From assembly GCA_964553435.1 (NCBI GenBank), contig CAZKKM010000057.1:1-10632 (forward strand): a stretch of 10,632 bases of DNA. Direction: 5' to 3'. Shown here in pieces: positions 1 to 5,808 of the stretch (positions are counted from its first letter, which is position 1; each line of letters opens with the position of its first letter). Source of the DNA: RUG11867 sp964553435 (GTDB taxonomy: Bacteria > Bacillota_I > Bacilli_A > RF39 > UBA660). The notes beneath the pieces are model-generated. The model was not told the DNA's origin and ran no database searches. It was given only the letters and a program-made list of their open reading frames with translations. Made by a program: the position numbers and the translations under genes.

Positions 1-46
1 ACTACGGATCTAAAGGTTGGGGGTTCGACTCCCTCTGGGTGCACCA
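1..46 (+). tRNA. tRNA-Arg(ACG), 3' part only
   Basis: The window opens inside a tRNA. Bases 2-8 (ctacgga) fit an anticodon loop with anticodon ACG at 4-6, 9-13 are the 3' side of the anticodon stem, 14-18 a five-base variable loop, 19-35 a T arm with loop TTCGACT and a 5-bp stem containing one G-T pair, 36-42 the 3' acceptor strand, 43 the discriminator A and 44-46 an encoded CCA. The anticodon arm and variable loop closely resemble what I recall of Bacillus tRNA-Arg(ACG). The 5' half (acceptor, D arm) lies outside the window, so identity rests on the anticodon placement. The inosine-reading Arg tRNA is an expected housekeeping gene. Confidence 0.9.
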
Positions 47-53
47 CATATGA

Positions 54-83
54 AAAAGACGCAGACTAGATGTTCTGCGTTTT
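54..83 (+). terminator. Intrinsic terminator after tRNA-Arg
   Basis: ACGCAG (59-64) pairs with CTGCGT (75-80) around a 10-base loop. The stem is extended by G58-T81 and A-T pairs, and the 3' side ends in TTTT (80-83). It starts about 10 bases after the CCA end, as expected for the end of the tRNA transcript. Confidence 0.75.
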
Positions 84-188
84 AAAATTACTTATATTTT
101 CTCCTCTCATAATAAAGTCAAGTAAAGTCACACTAAACTTTATAGATATTTTTGTTAATTTTGATTTTTGAATTGGTTTACTCCAGTT

Positions 189-365
189 TTACTTTAAATC
201 TTGAATTTTAGAGTGCAATGAAAACAATCTATCAAACCATACTTTGTGATATACCTCCATTCCTCTAAAAATCACAGAATCTAGCACAACACTTTGTTTT
301 TCCTATGTCGATTCCACATATCAAAGTGTCTGGTGTAATTCTTTGATTTTTTCTTCTACTCTCAT
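189..365 (-). pseudogene. Decayed N-terminus of an IS110-family transposase
   Basis: Read on the minus strand, an ATG at 365 follows a good ribosome site (AGGAG within 371-380). The frame starts MRVEEKIKELHQTL and then hits stops. In the next frame the sequence continues as LICGIDIGKTKCCARFCDF, the typical opening of IS110-family (DEDD, RuvC-like) transposases in which the Asp of GIDIGK is the first catalytic residue. After a second shift back to the first frame it reads EVYHKVWFDRLFSLHSKI, which also suits that family, then stops at 189-191. So about 60 codons of the N-terminal domain survive, with two compensating frameshifts and in-frame stops. No C-terminal half, second catalytic region or insertion-sequence ends are visible. 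Assignment is from motif recognition; the family is likely, the exact group is not determined. Confidence 0.6.
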
Positions 366-449
366 ATTTCACTCTCCTAGATTAAGTTTATCATATTTTA
401 GATTGATTTACTTGATCTATCTGTTTCTATTATAAGAGTCTATTCTCTT

Positions 450-479
450 TTATGACATTCTTATCATATCTTACCACAA
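450..479 (-). repeat. 30-base leader element, copy A
   Basis: On the minus strand this matches copy B (5613-5642) at 26 of 30 positions, in the same orientation; the shared core includes GTAAGATATGA and ATGTCATAA. In copy B the element directly follows a -10 box, but the corresponding hexamer here is not a recognisable -10. The bases beyond (GAGAATAG versus GAGGATAG) may also be related. It could be a relic of a leader of a similar gene or a conserved regulatory sequence. Confidence 0.6.
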
Positions 480-605
480 ACGAACGGTTATAAAGGCAAG
501 CTTGATAATACGATTAGCGGTATCATCCTAAACCATATAAGATATGCATTTAAAAATTTTATTGAAAAGAAGGAAATTCACATGTAAATATCTTTCATAT
601 AATTT

Positions 606-1475
606 TTACTTATACAATCTCAAACGTTTAGTTTCTGTATCGACTTCTATCGTCTCGGCCGGTAAGATATTGGCACTTTTATTCGAGTCGACACAATTGA
701 CAGTGAAAGTAACGACATGTTCATCTCTCTTTTCGGCTACGACGAAAAGAGAATAGTATTTTAACCTTCTGCCGTCATACAATGGACTAGAAAGCATATG
801 AAAAGTATCGTTCGATATCGAAGGTAAATCCAATTTTCTTTCTTCCTCATAAAAACCAAAATAATGATGATGCCCTTCTAAAGTCAATACCTCCGTTGGC
901 TGACGATCTCTATTAATTTTTAACTGTCCAATCGGATGACTCACCATTATATCGACTAAACCACTCCAATTGAGAAGAACTTTCTGCATGCCCAAAACGT
1001 AAAGACGATTATCTTTAAAAAAATGAGATATTAACTCAGGATAAGTCCTAATCGCCGAATAATCATGATTTCCTAACAACAAACCGGTCACTACTTCATT
1101 CGGCAAAGATGCTCTGACTTTTTCTAGTTCCATCGCAACGATTTCATAAGGTTTATTGTGTTCGACACAACAACCTTCGATCGCATCACCCGCATGGATG
1201 ACAGCACCTATATTCATCTGTATAGCTCTATTGTACGCAATATCGCTGAGTCTTCTATTTTCTATAAAAGCATTACCCCTGTGCGAGTCAGAAATAAACA
1301 TTATTTTCTCGCCATTTACGACCGTTCTGCATACCGGATAACATGAGCGAAAAGACGATTCTTGTCGCATGAGCAGATATTGTAACTCAGCATATTCCTG
1401 TACATTTAAGAATCTCGAACTCATTTCACTCAATAAATAGTTGATACGAGCAACTTCCTCTTCTCTATTATGCAT
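606..1475 (-). CDS. Calcineurin-like metallophosphoesterase
   Basis: This 289-residue cytoplasmic protein carries the full set of dinuclear-metal motifs of the calcineurin-like phosphoesterase superfamily: ISDSHRG (Asp63, His65), HAGDAIEG (Asp97), LLGNHDY (Asn136, His137), VSHP (His180) and EGHHHYF (His202, His204). The N-terminal 55 residues form a charged helical stretch before the catalytic fold; the C-terminal 50 residues resemble the closing beta strands of the domain. There is no signal peptide or membrane segment. I chose the ATG at 1475 because AAGGAAG sits six bases upstream; the TTG at 1481 would add two residues but abuts that ribosome site. It has its own -10 box upstream and appears monocistronic. 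The substrate cannot be told from sequence: cyclic nucleotides, phosphoproteins or nucleic acids are all possible for this superfamily. Confidence 0.9.
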   Translation of the reverse strand: MHNREEEVARINYLLSEMSSRFLNVQEYAELQYLLMRQESSFRSCYPVCRTVVNGEKIMFISDSHRGNAFIENRRLSDIAYNRAIQMNIGAVIHAGDAIEGCCVEHNKPYEIVAMELEKVRASLPNEVVTGLLLGNHDYSAIRTYPELISHFFKDNRLYVLGMQKVLLNWSGLVDIMVSHPIGQLKINRDRQPTEVLTLEGHHHYFGFYEEERKLDLPSISNDTFHMLSSPLYDGRRLKYYSLFVVAEKRDEHVVTFTVNCVDSNKSANILPAETIEVDTETKRLRLYK

Positions 1476-1499
1476 AAACAACTTCCTTTAGTGGGACAT

Positions 1500-1505
1500 A
1501 TTATA
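1500..1505 (-). promoter_or_regulatory. -10 box of the metallophosphoesterase gene
   Basis: A perfect TATAAT on the minus strand lies 25 bases before the ATG at 1475, with the ribosome site between. The hexamer at the 17-base position upstream (TGTACT) is a poor -35, so this is a partial promoter call. Confidence 0.5.
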
Positions 1506-1561
1506 TATTTCTTCTTTCAAAAAGTACAGCAATTTTTTATTGATAATGTTTTTTAAAATCT

Positions 1562-2269
1562 CTATTTAGAGTCGGCCCCTACACTTCGACTCTTTTTTTG
1601 AGTCATTTTTAATGTTTTAATAAATTGAACGCATTCGTCATTTTTGACTCCGTTTCTACCGATCTGTCGCGACAATTTGTTCAAAGTACCATTTTCGTAA
1701 TGTTCGATTATTTGATTTCTCAACATGGATAGTGCGATGAGCGCACTCCTTCTTTCTTTCAATTGCTTTATTCGTTCAGAGCTTTTTTCTACATACACTA
1801 CACTTTTTTGTCGCTTCAAATTTTCGTACTCTTCTTCCTTCTTGGCAATCTCTTTCTCTAAAAAGTCGATCAATATCTTCAAATTGAATTCATGATTTTT
1901 ACATTGTCTATATGTTCTTTTCGCTTCACCTGCTAAAACGACGAGCACCATTGCAACTGGCAGACTGAAATATAAAGCCAAAACTGTACTCAAACTCATA
2001 GGAACGATCAAGTTGGTGAGTAACACATCAGGTCCTATCATCGTTAGAAGACACAATAATTTGATGACAACATGAATCCCAATAGGATACACAGAAAACG
2101 GAACTAAAACTGAACTCATGGAAGGTACTCCATATATCGGCACATACTCTCCTCTTTGTTTCGCAAGCGACAACTGATTTTCCAACTCTGTTATTTCATC
2201 TCGTAATAAAGTTAGCTCATCATCCCAAATTTCACAAGTACCATCCTGTCCAATTTTATCTTCATCCAT
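1562..2269 (-). CDS. Unknown membrane protein with coiled coils on both sides of a transmembrane hairpin
   Basis: I do not recognise this 235-residue protein. Residues 16-38 are acidic and heptad-like. Residues about 52-113 are hydrophobic with Pro breaks and fit two membrane segments (roughly 52-78 and 82-113). Residues 127-185 are strongly charged and helical (EKEIAKKEEEYENLKRQK) and should form a long coiled coil. The tail is basic. With a short loop around Gly79-Pro80 both coiled-coil arms would face the cytoplasm. The ATG at 2269 is chosen over an upstream GTG at 2278 because GGTGG lies five bases before it. It has its own promoter and no co-directional partner close enough to be an operon mate. 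A scaffold, tether or envelope role would be a guess; no catalytic motif is visible. Confidence 0.75.
   Translation of the reverse strand: MDEDKIGQDGTCEIWDDELTLLRDEITELENQLSLAKQRGEYVPIYGVPSMSSVLVPFSVYPIGIHVVIKLLCLLTMIGPDVLLTNLIVPMSLSTVLALYFSLPVAMVLVVLAGEAKRTYRQCKNHEFNLKILIDFLEKEIAKKEEEYENLKRQKSVVYVEKSSERIKQLKERRSALIALSMLRNQIIEHYENGTLNKLSRQIGRNGVKNDECVQFIKTLKMTQKKSRSVGADSK
1568..1599 (+). terminator. Plus-strand (antisense) intrinsic terminator inside the 3' end of the membrane-protein gene
   Basis: AGAGTCG (1568-1574) pairs perfectly with CGACTCT (1587-1593) around a 12-base loop, followed on the plus strand by a run of Ts from 1593. On the minus strand the same hairpin is followed by AAATAGAG, so it lacks the U tract needed to end the sense transcript. 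The hairpin lies in the last ten codons of the gene. Confidence 0.55.
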
Positions 2270-2305
2270 CAAAACCACCCTTTACTGACGTTGTTTATAC
2301 GAGTT

Positions 2306-2335
2306 ATGATATCACAAAATCCTTTTATACGTCAA
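2306..2335 (-). promoter_or_regulatory. Promoter of the coiled-coil membrane-protein gene
   Basis: On the minus strand TTGACG (2330-2335) is followed after 18 bases by TATCAT (2306-2311), preceded by TGA, which gives an extended -10. The start would be near 2299, about 30 bases before the ATG. TTTATACG occurs twice as a direct repeat around the -10 (2295-2302 and 2324-2331). Confidence 0.65.
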
Positions 2336-2377
2336 CGATTTATAATAAAATATATGCTTTTTGCCTAGGTATATTTC

Positions 2378-2407
2378 CAAAAAGAAAAAGCTCTAACTTC
2401 AGTTAGA
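2378..2407 (-). terminator. Terminator of the XRE-DUF4097 operon
   Basis: On the minus strand TCTAAC and GTTAGA (2407-2402 and 2397-2392) form a 6-bp stem with the loop TGAA, followed by CTTTTTCTTTTT. The TGA stop of the DUF4097 gene (2399-2401) lies in the loop, so the hairpin overlaps the end of the coding region. Confidence 0.75.
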
Positions 2408-3277
2408 AACTTTGATATCTCCACAACTATTGTGTAATTTCAATGTCGTCTGTGCATGTCTATAATTTTCATCTATTTTGACATCTCCCAAAGACGTTTT
2501 TGCGTCGATGAACGTCTCGTTAGTTCGCCCGATCGTAATGTTACCAAATGAATTGTCGATTTTTGAATCATTCAATATCACTGCTTCTCTAATGTCGATA
2601 TCTCCACAATCTTCGTCGATAAAAATTTCACCGTTAATCCAACCTATTTCGATATCACCATAATTATTGACGATATCTCCTTTTTCGAGATAATCGATTT
2701 TTATATTACCACAAGATTCTCTTAAAGTTACATCTTTTACTTTGCCGATCGTTATATCTCCGTACGAATTTACGACATCGATAGATTTCGCTTCTCTTAT
2801 TTCTACATCTCCACAATCTTCTTCGACTTTGATTGTTGCACTAGAGAATTCTTCCAGCATGATGTCCCCATACTTATTTGTGATAACGAGCTCACCTTCG
2901 TACTCTTTTGGAACGTAAACGATGACCTTGGACATCGTCAAATTGAAACAAATCCCAAAACATCTTTTGGCTTTCGCTTCGACTTTTAGATTATTCCCAG
3001 ACTCTCGAACACTACTTCGCTCTTGATCACCATAAATAGTAACATGTACAGCACTTTCATCTGTCGCCTTCACCTCTATGTCGCTCGCATCTGTAGTAAC
3101 TTCGATGCGACTATATGAACCATGGTATACTTCATCAGTCACCAAGTTGGTGCTTACCCTTTTCGAACCTACTCTAAAATTCCCCTTCATCATGAAAATC
3201 ATACCTCCTACTAGTAAAAGTGCAACGACGATGAGCAACACGATAGTTGCAATTATTGCTTTTCTATTTTTCATCAT
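2399..3277 (-). CDS. Membrane-anchored DUF4097-type (LiaG-like/toastrack) beta-repeat protein
   Basis: The 292-residue protein begins with a short cytoplasmic end and one transmembrane helix (about 7-29), followed by an extracellular region. From residue 134 on it is built of rungs of 17-22 residues, each with a Gly-Asp/Asn-Ile/Val turn: KYGDI, DCGDV, SYGDI, SCGNI, NYGDI, DCGDI, SFGNI, SLGDV, SCGDI. This is the DUF4097/putative-adhesin pattern of repeated beta strands. Cys (155, 189, 224, 285) and aromatic residues (136, 172, 206, 244) alternate before the Gly from rung to rung. Its ATG at 3277 overlaps the end of the XRE gene by 14 bases, and its GGAGG site lies inside that gene, so the two are translationally coupled. 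Members of this family occur next to envelope-stress or membrane-bound regulators in Firmicutes; a role in sensing or protecting the envelope is inferred. Confidence 0.85.
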   Translation of the reverse strand: MMKNRKAIIATIVLLIVVALLLVGGMIFMMKGNFRVGSKRVSTNLVTDEVYHGSYSRIEVTTDASDIEVKATDESAVHVTIYGDQERSSVRESGNNLKVEAKAKRCFGICFNLTMSKVIVYVPKEYEGELVITNKYGDIMLEEFSSATIKVEEDCGDVEIREAKSIDVVNSYGDITIGKVKDVTLRESCGNIKIDYLEKGDIVNNYGDIEIGWINGEIFIDEDCGDIDIREAVILNDSKIDNSFGNITIGRTNETFIDAKTSLGDVKIDENYRHAQTTLKLHNSCGDIKVSN

Positions 3278-3905
3278 CCTTACCTCCCAATGCGAATACG
3301 AGACGAACTATTTCTATTATTATCGCATTCACTATCCAAAGTATCCATGTGATATGCCAAGCGAAAGTTGTGAAACTTACAACGAAATAAATGCATGTCA
3401 TGATGAGAGTCACTATGCTGATAGTTCTTCTTTGCAATCTCGAGCCGCGCACTGCTGCAGTGCTTCTTCTTGCTTTATATACCATGTTCGCATATACCAA
3501 AAGATACGTCGCCACTCCACATATTACTAAAAATCCTGCAATCGCTATCATGGGGTTCATTCCAGACGTAGGAGCAGTTATCATGAACCACGCGATAGCC
3601 ACGAAGTAAAAGAGAACTCCTGCACTGATATACTGTGCCCGTTTTTTTATGATTTGCTGACTATCGATAAGATCACTTCCATCTTCTCCATCTTCGCTAA
3701 ACTCTTTTACCTCTCCTGTCAACAATTCATCTGAACTTATACCATACAATTTACAAAGTGGCACTATCTTATCGAAGTCAGGCATACTCTGATCAGTCTC
3801 CCACTTCGATACCGTTTGTCTCGATACCCCTAATTTATCGGCTACTTCTTCTTGCGACAATCCTTCCTTTTTTCTTAAATTCAAAAGTCTATTCCCTAAA
3901 CTCAT
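3264..3905 (-). CDS. XRE-family transcriptional regulator with a four-helix membrane domain
   Basis: Residues 5-62 are a textbook HTH_3/Cro-type DNA-binding domain (LRKKEGLSQEEVADKLGVSR, then QTVSKWE). A linker rich in Asp and Glu (66-80) leads to about four membrane segments (92-110, 117-139, 161-180, 183-206), making a 213-residue membrane-tethered regulator. The ATG at 3905 follows AGGTGG at a good distance. The downstream gene overlaps by 14 bases and encodes a DUF4097 protein. XRE-plus-membrane proteins of this type are common in low-GC Gram-positives and are usually uncharacterised; coupling an HTH to a membrane domain suggests that the signal comes from the membrane or from the DUF4097 partner. 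The promoter carries inverted repeats that are natural autoregulation sites. Confidence 0.9.
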   Translation of the reverse strand: MSLGNRLLNLRKKEGLSQEEVADKLGVSRQTVSKWETDQSMPDFDKIVPLCKLYGISSDELLTGEVKEFSEDGEDGSDLIDSQQIIKKRAQYISAGVLFYFVAIAWFMITAPTSGMNPMIAIAGFLVICGVATYLLVYANMVYKARRSTAAVRGSRLQRRTISIVTLIMTCIYFVVSFTTFAWHITWILWIVNAIIIEIVRLVFALGGKDDEK

Positions 3906-3925
3906 AATTCCACCTCACAGTTCCA

Positions 3926-3954
3926 AGTATATAATAAAACCCGGTTGCACTCAA
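3926..3954 (-). promoter_or_regulatory. Promoter of the XRE-DUF4097 operon
   Basis: On the minus strand TTGAGT (3949-3954), a 17-base spacer, and TATACT (3926-3931). Transcription should start near 3919, giving a very short leader of about 14 bases that is almost entirely ribosome site. Confidence 0.75.
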
Positions 3955-3982
3955 CCAATTTGAGTTGGAAGTTTGTCAACCG
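3942..3982. promoter_or_regulatory. Nested inverted repeats over the XRE promoter, candidate operator
   Basis: An outer repeat CGGTTG (3942-3947) / CAACCG (3977-3982) encloses an inner repeat ACTCAA (3949-3954) / TTGAGT (3960-3965) with a five-base centre. The inner left arm is exactly the -35 hexamer. Dyads of this size over a -35 are typical of Cro/XRE autorepression, so binding by the downstream HTH protein is the simplest reading; this is inference. Confidence 0.55.
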
Positions 3983-4014
3983 AACTTAACATCGTCGTTT
4001 TCTTCAATCAAATG

Positions 4015-4042
4015 AAAAAAAGTGTGAGCTTTTATGCACACT
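4015..4042 (-). terminator. Terminator of the SipW-type surface-protein gene
   Basis: On the minus strand AGTGTG (4042-4037) and CACACT (4026-4021) form a 6-bp stem, extended inward by GC/GC after an A-A mismatch, and are followed by a run of Ts (4020-4015). It lies about 20 bases after the TAG stop at 4062. Confidence 0.8.
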
Positions 4043-4061
4043 GACATTTTTCAAATTTTAC

Positions 4062-5591
4062 CTATTCTACACGATACTCGTTTCCTATAGTTCCATCTCC
4101 GACCATCTTATTTGCGTATTCAGCAGAGAGATTTATGACGGGTGCAACCGCACCAGCAGCGGACACATTATTACGGTATAAATCACCGTTAATATAAACA
4201 TCGAACATGTAAGCGACTCCGTTCAAATACATGCAGTTAGGAGAGAATGACCAATACCAATTACTTGGACGATATAAATAATAGCTTTGATTTTTTGTTC
4301 TATATTTTCCACTTCCTGCAGCCACTATTTCGTCTGTCGTTATCAATCCCACCGGATAAGTGAGTGCTCCGTTTCCTTTTTCTTCATCACTAACTGTAAA
4401 TGCATCGCTTTTTTCTGGACACTTGAATGTCGGTCTCACATTTGTTGAATTAATGGATGCTTCTCCTGACCTCGCATATGCTCCATATGCTGTCACATTT
4501 GTCTTAAAGCCTTTACCTGTATCATCACTCCAACCTGATGCATCTTTTCCTGGTGTACTTCTGTCATTACAGAATAAGACATCCGCGACTACATTTCCGT
4601 ATCCTGCATCTACAATATTCGTCTTGTACCATTCATCTACTGCCTTTTTGATGTCTGAACTCTCCGTGTTTGTTTGAGCTTCTTCTTTACTTGTACTTGC
4701 TGTAGTTCCAGATGGTCCATACATCCATCCTACATACTTCGCATCATTATAATTTGAATTGTATAATTGATTGATATGTGTGAATCTATCGGAATCGTCT
4801 GATCCATTCTCATGAGCTTTAGTTCCGTCGTAGATTATTCTCAAACTTCCGTCTCCATTGATTCTGATTATTCTCCAATAGAAACCTGCGAATCTCACAT
4901 AATTGTTTGTAACAGCACCTCTATAGTAATAACTTGTTCCATAGTCATCTTCCATTTCGAAGATGCCTTCATCTGTTGTAGCGGGACTTTCAAATCCCGT
5001 TTTCACTCCCTTCGATATTTGAGCTAGTTTCTCTATTGGACTTTTCTCATTTCTATCTACCAAATCGAAATTAGTATAGAATACTGCATTCAAGTCTGCA
5101 TCTTGGTTTACATCATTCAAATAGTTCAATGTCACAGTTAGATTATAATAGTATGCCTTTCCGACAGGAATAGTTAGAAGATTCGCCAGTAACTTTTTGG
5201 CACTCGTTTTTGATTGAGGAACATTAGTTTTACTCACAATCTCAGTATATGGTCCTACCTCGCTCTCGGCATAACTCAAAGTATAAGTTAAACTCTCTTC
5301 TGTATATGTATTGACTAAATCTTCCCAGTACATCTTCACATTCGCCTCAGCTGTACCTGTATTCTCGATAGTAAACTTCTTCGTGAGCGATTCTCCGAAG
5401 GATAGTTGACCTGTAATCCCTGTATCATTGTCCGCGAATCTAGCACTCACCGTACCCGTGTTAATAGTCGCTTGTTCAGGACTTGTTTCTCCTACTGCGG
5501 TAAAGTACGCATACGAAATCGTACCTATTATGGTGAGAATAGATGCTACTCCTACCACCAAACATATCGTTCTCTTCGTCTTTAAATCCAT
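4062..5591 (-). CDS. Secreted TasA/camelysin-like protein with SipW-type signal peptide and lectin-like C-terminal region
   Basis: The 509-residue protein opens with a short basic stretch and a hydrophobic segment (about 8-30) ending SYAYFTAVGETS, followed by QATINTGTVSARFADN, the pattern of signal peptides cut by the SipW type of signal peptidase in TasA and camelysin proteins. Residues 45-178 form a beta-sandwich-like region with the FTIENTGTAEANVKMYW strand typical of these fibre proteins. From about 218 a second domain begins (YYYRGAVTNNYVRFAGFYWR), continues with WRIIRINGDGSLRIIYDGT and VLFCNDRS, and ends GAVAPVINLSAEY; this resembles the lectin-fold/DUF6273-like surface domains of gut Firmicutes. 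Cys341 and Cys391 are well placed for a disulfide. No sortase motif or C-terminal anchor is present, and no sipW or sortase gene is in the window. AGGAG lies nine bases before the ATG. The ligand is unknown. Confidence 0.8.
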   Translation of the reverse strand: MDLKTKRTICLVVGVASILTIIGTISYAYFTAVGETSPEQATINTGTVSARFADNDTGITGQLSFGESLTKKFTIENTGTAEANVKMYWEDLVNTYTEESLTYTLSYAESEVGPYTEIVSKTNVPQSKTSAKKLLANLLTIPVGKAYYYNLTVTLNYLNDVNQDADLNAVFYTNFDLVDRNEKSPIEKLAQISKGVKTGFESPATTDEGIFEMEDDYGTSYYYRGAVTNNYVRFAGFYWRIIRINGDGSLRIIYDGTKAHENGSDDSDRFTHINQLYNSNYNDAKYVGWMYGPSGTTASTSKEEAQTNTESSDIKKAVDEWYKTNIVDAGYGNVVADVLFCNDRSTPGKDASGWSDDTGKGFKTNVTAYGAYARSGEASINSTNVRPTFKCPEKSDAFTVSDEEKGNGALTYPVGLITTDEIVAAGSGKYRTKNQSYYLYRPSNWYWSFSPNCMYLNGVAYMFDVYINGDLYRNNVSAAGAVAPVINLSAEYANKMVGDGTIGNEYRVE

Positions 5592-5612
5592 CGTTTTCTT
5601 CTCCTATCCTCG

Positions 5613-5642
5613 TTATGACATCATTGTCATATCTTACTACAA
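5613..5642 (-). repeat. 30-base leader element, copy B, with an internal palindrome
   Basis: This is the intact-looking copy of the element also found at 450-479 (26 of 30 identical). It begins at the -10 box and fills most of the leader before the ribosome site. ATGACA (5615-5620) and TGTCAT (5625-5630) form a perfect inverted repeat with a four-base centre, which could be a protein site or a small stem in the mRNA. In copy A one position of this dyad is broken. Confidence 0.65.
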
Positions 5643-5670
5643 GTATACAACAAAAAGCCTCTAAAAGCAA
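5642..5670 (-). promoter_or_regulatory. Promoter of the SipW-type surface-protein gene
   Basis: On the minus strand TTGCTT (5665-5670), a 17-base spacer and TATACT (5642-5647). The -10 is good and the -35 weak, which suits an activated or modulated promoter. It is followed directly by the 30-base element. Confidence 0.55.
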
Positions 5671-5759
5671 TTTCTTTTGAATACAAAAAATATTCAAATT
5701 AACAATACATACGAAAACACCACACAACATTATAAATTATCGGTCTCATATATTTTGTC

Positions 5760-5790
5760 GAAAAAAATAAAAAAATCTCACTAAGAGATT
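5760..5790 (-). terminator. Terminator of the dCTP-deaminase-like pair
   Basis: On the minus strand AATCTC (5790-5785) and GAGATT (5779-5774) form a 6-bp stem with a five-base loop, followed by a long T-rich tract. It lies about 20 bases after the TAA of the second gene. Confidence 0.75.
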
Positions 5791-5808
5791 CTCAAATAAA
5801 ACGGTTAA

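Larger units (their letters stand above)
84..605. other. Gene-free stretch of about 520 bases between tRNA-Arg and the metallophosphoesterase gene
   Basis: No intact gene is visible on either strand. The sequence is very AT-rich. It contains two supportable items listed separately: a decayed IS110-type transposase start (189-365, minus) and a 30-base element (450-479) shared with the leader at 5613-5642. A minus-strand TATAAT-like hexamer lies at 429-434 without a convincing -35. I see nothing else, including no clear terminator for the metallophosphoesterase gene that ends at 606. Confidence 0.7.

Noticed and set aside
1..46. tRNA 3' end as an integration site with a second copy of the attachment sequence in the window
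   Set aside because: I looked for a repeat of the T-arm/acceptor sequence elsewhere and found only short matches to TTCGAC; there is no integrase gene in view.
2487..2880. Repeated ATATC/CACAA patterns in the DNA of the DUF4097 gene as a CRISPR or DNA repeat
   Set aside because: They reflect the repeated Gly-Asp-Ile protein rungs; the spacing follows codons and the copies are not identical.
3078..3609. Plus-strand ORFs across the DUF4097/XRE genes
   Set aside because: They are antisense shadows of two clearly recognisable genes and encode no recognisable domain.
3957..3979. TTGACA on the minus strand (3974-3979) as an alternative -35 for the XRE operon
   Set aside because: No -10-like hexamer occurs at 16-18 bases from it; the TTGAGT/TATACT pair closer to the gene is much better.
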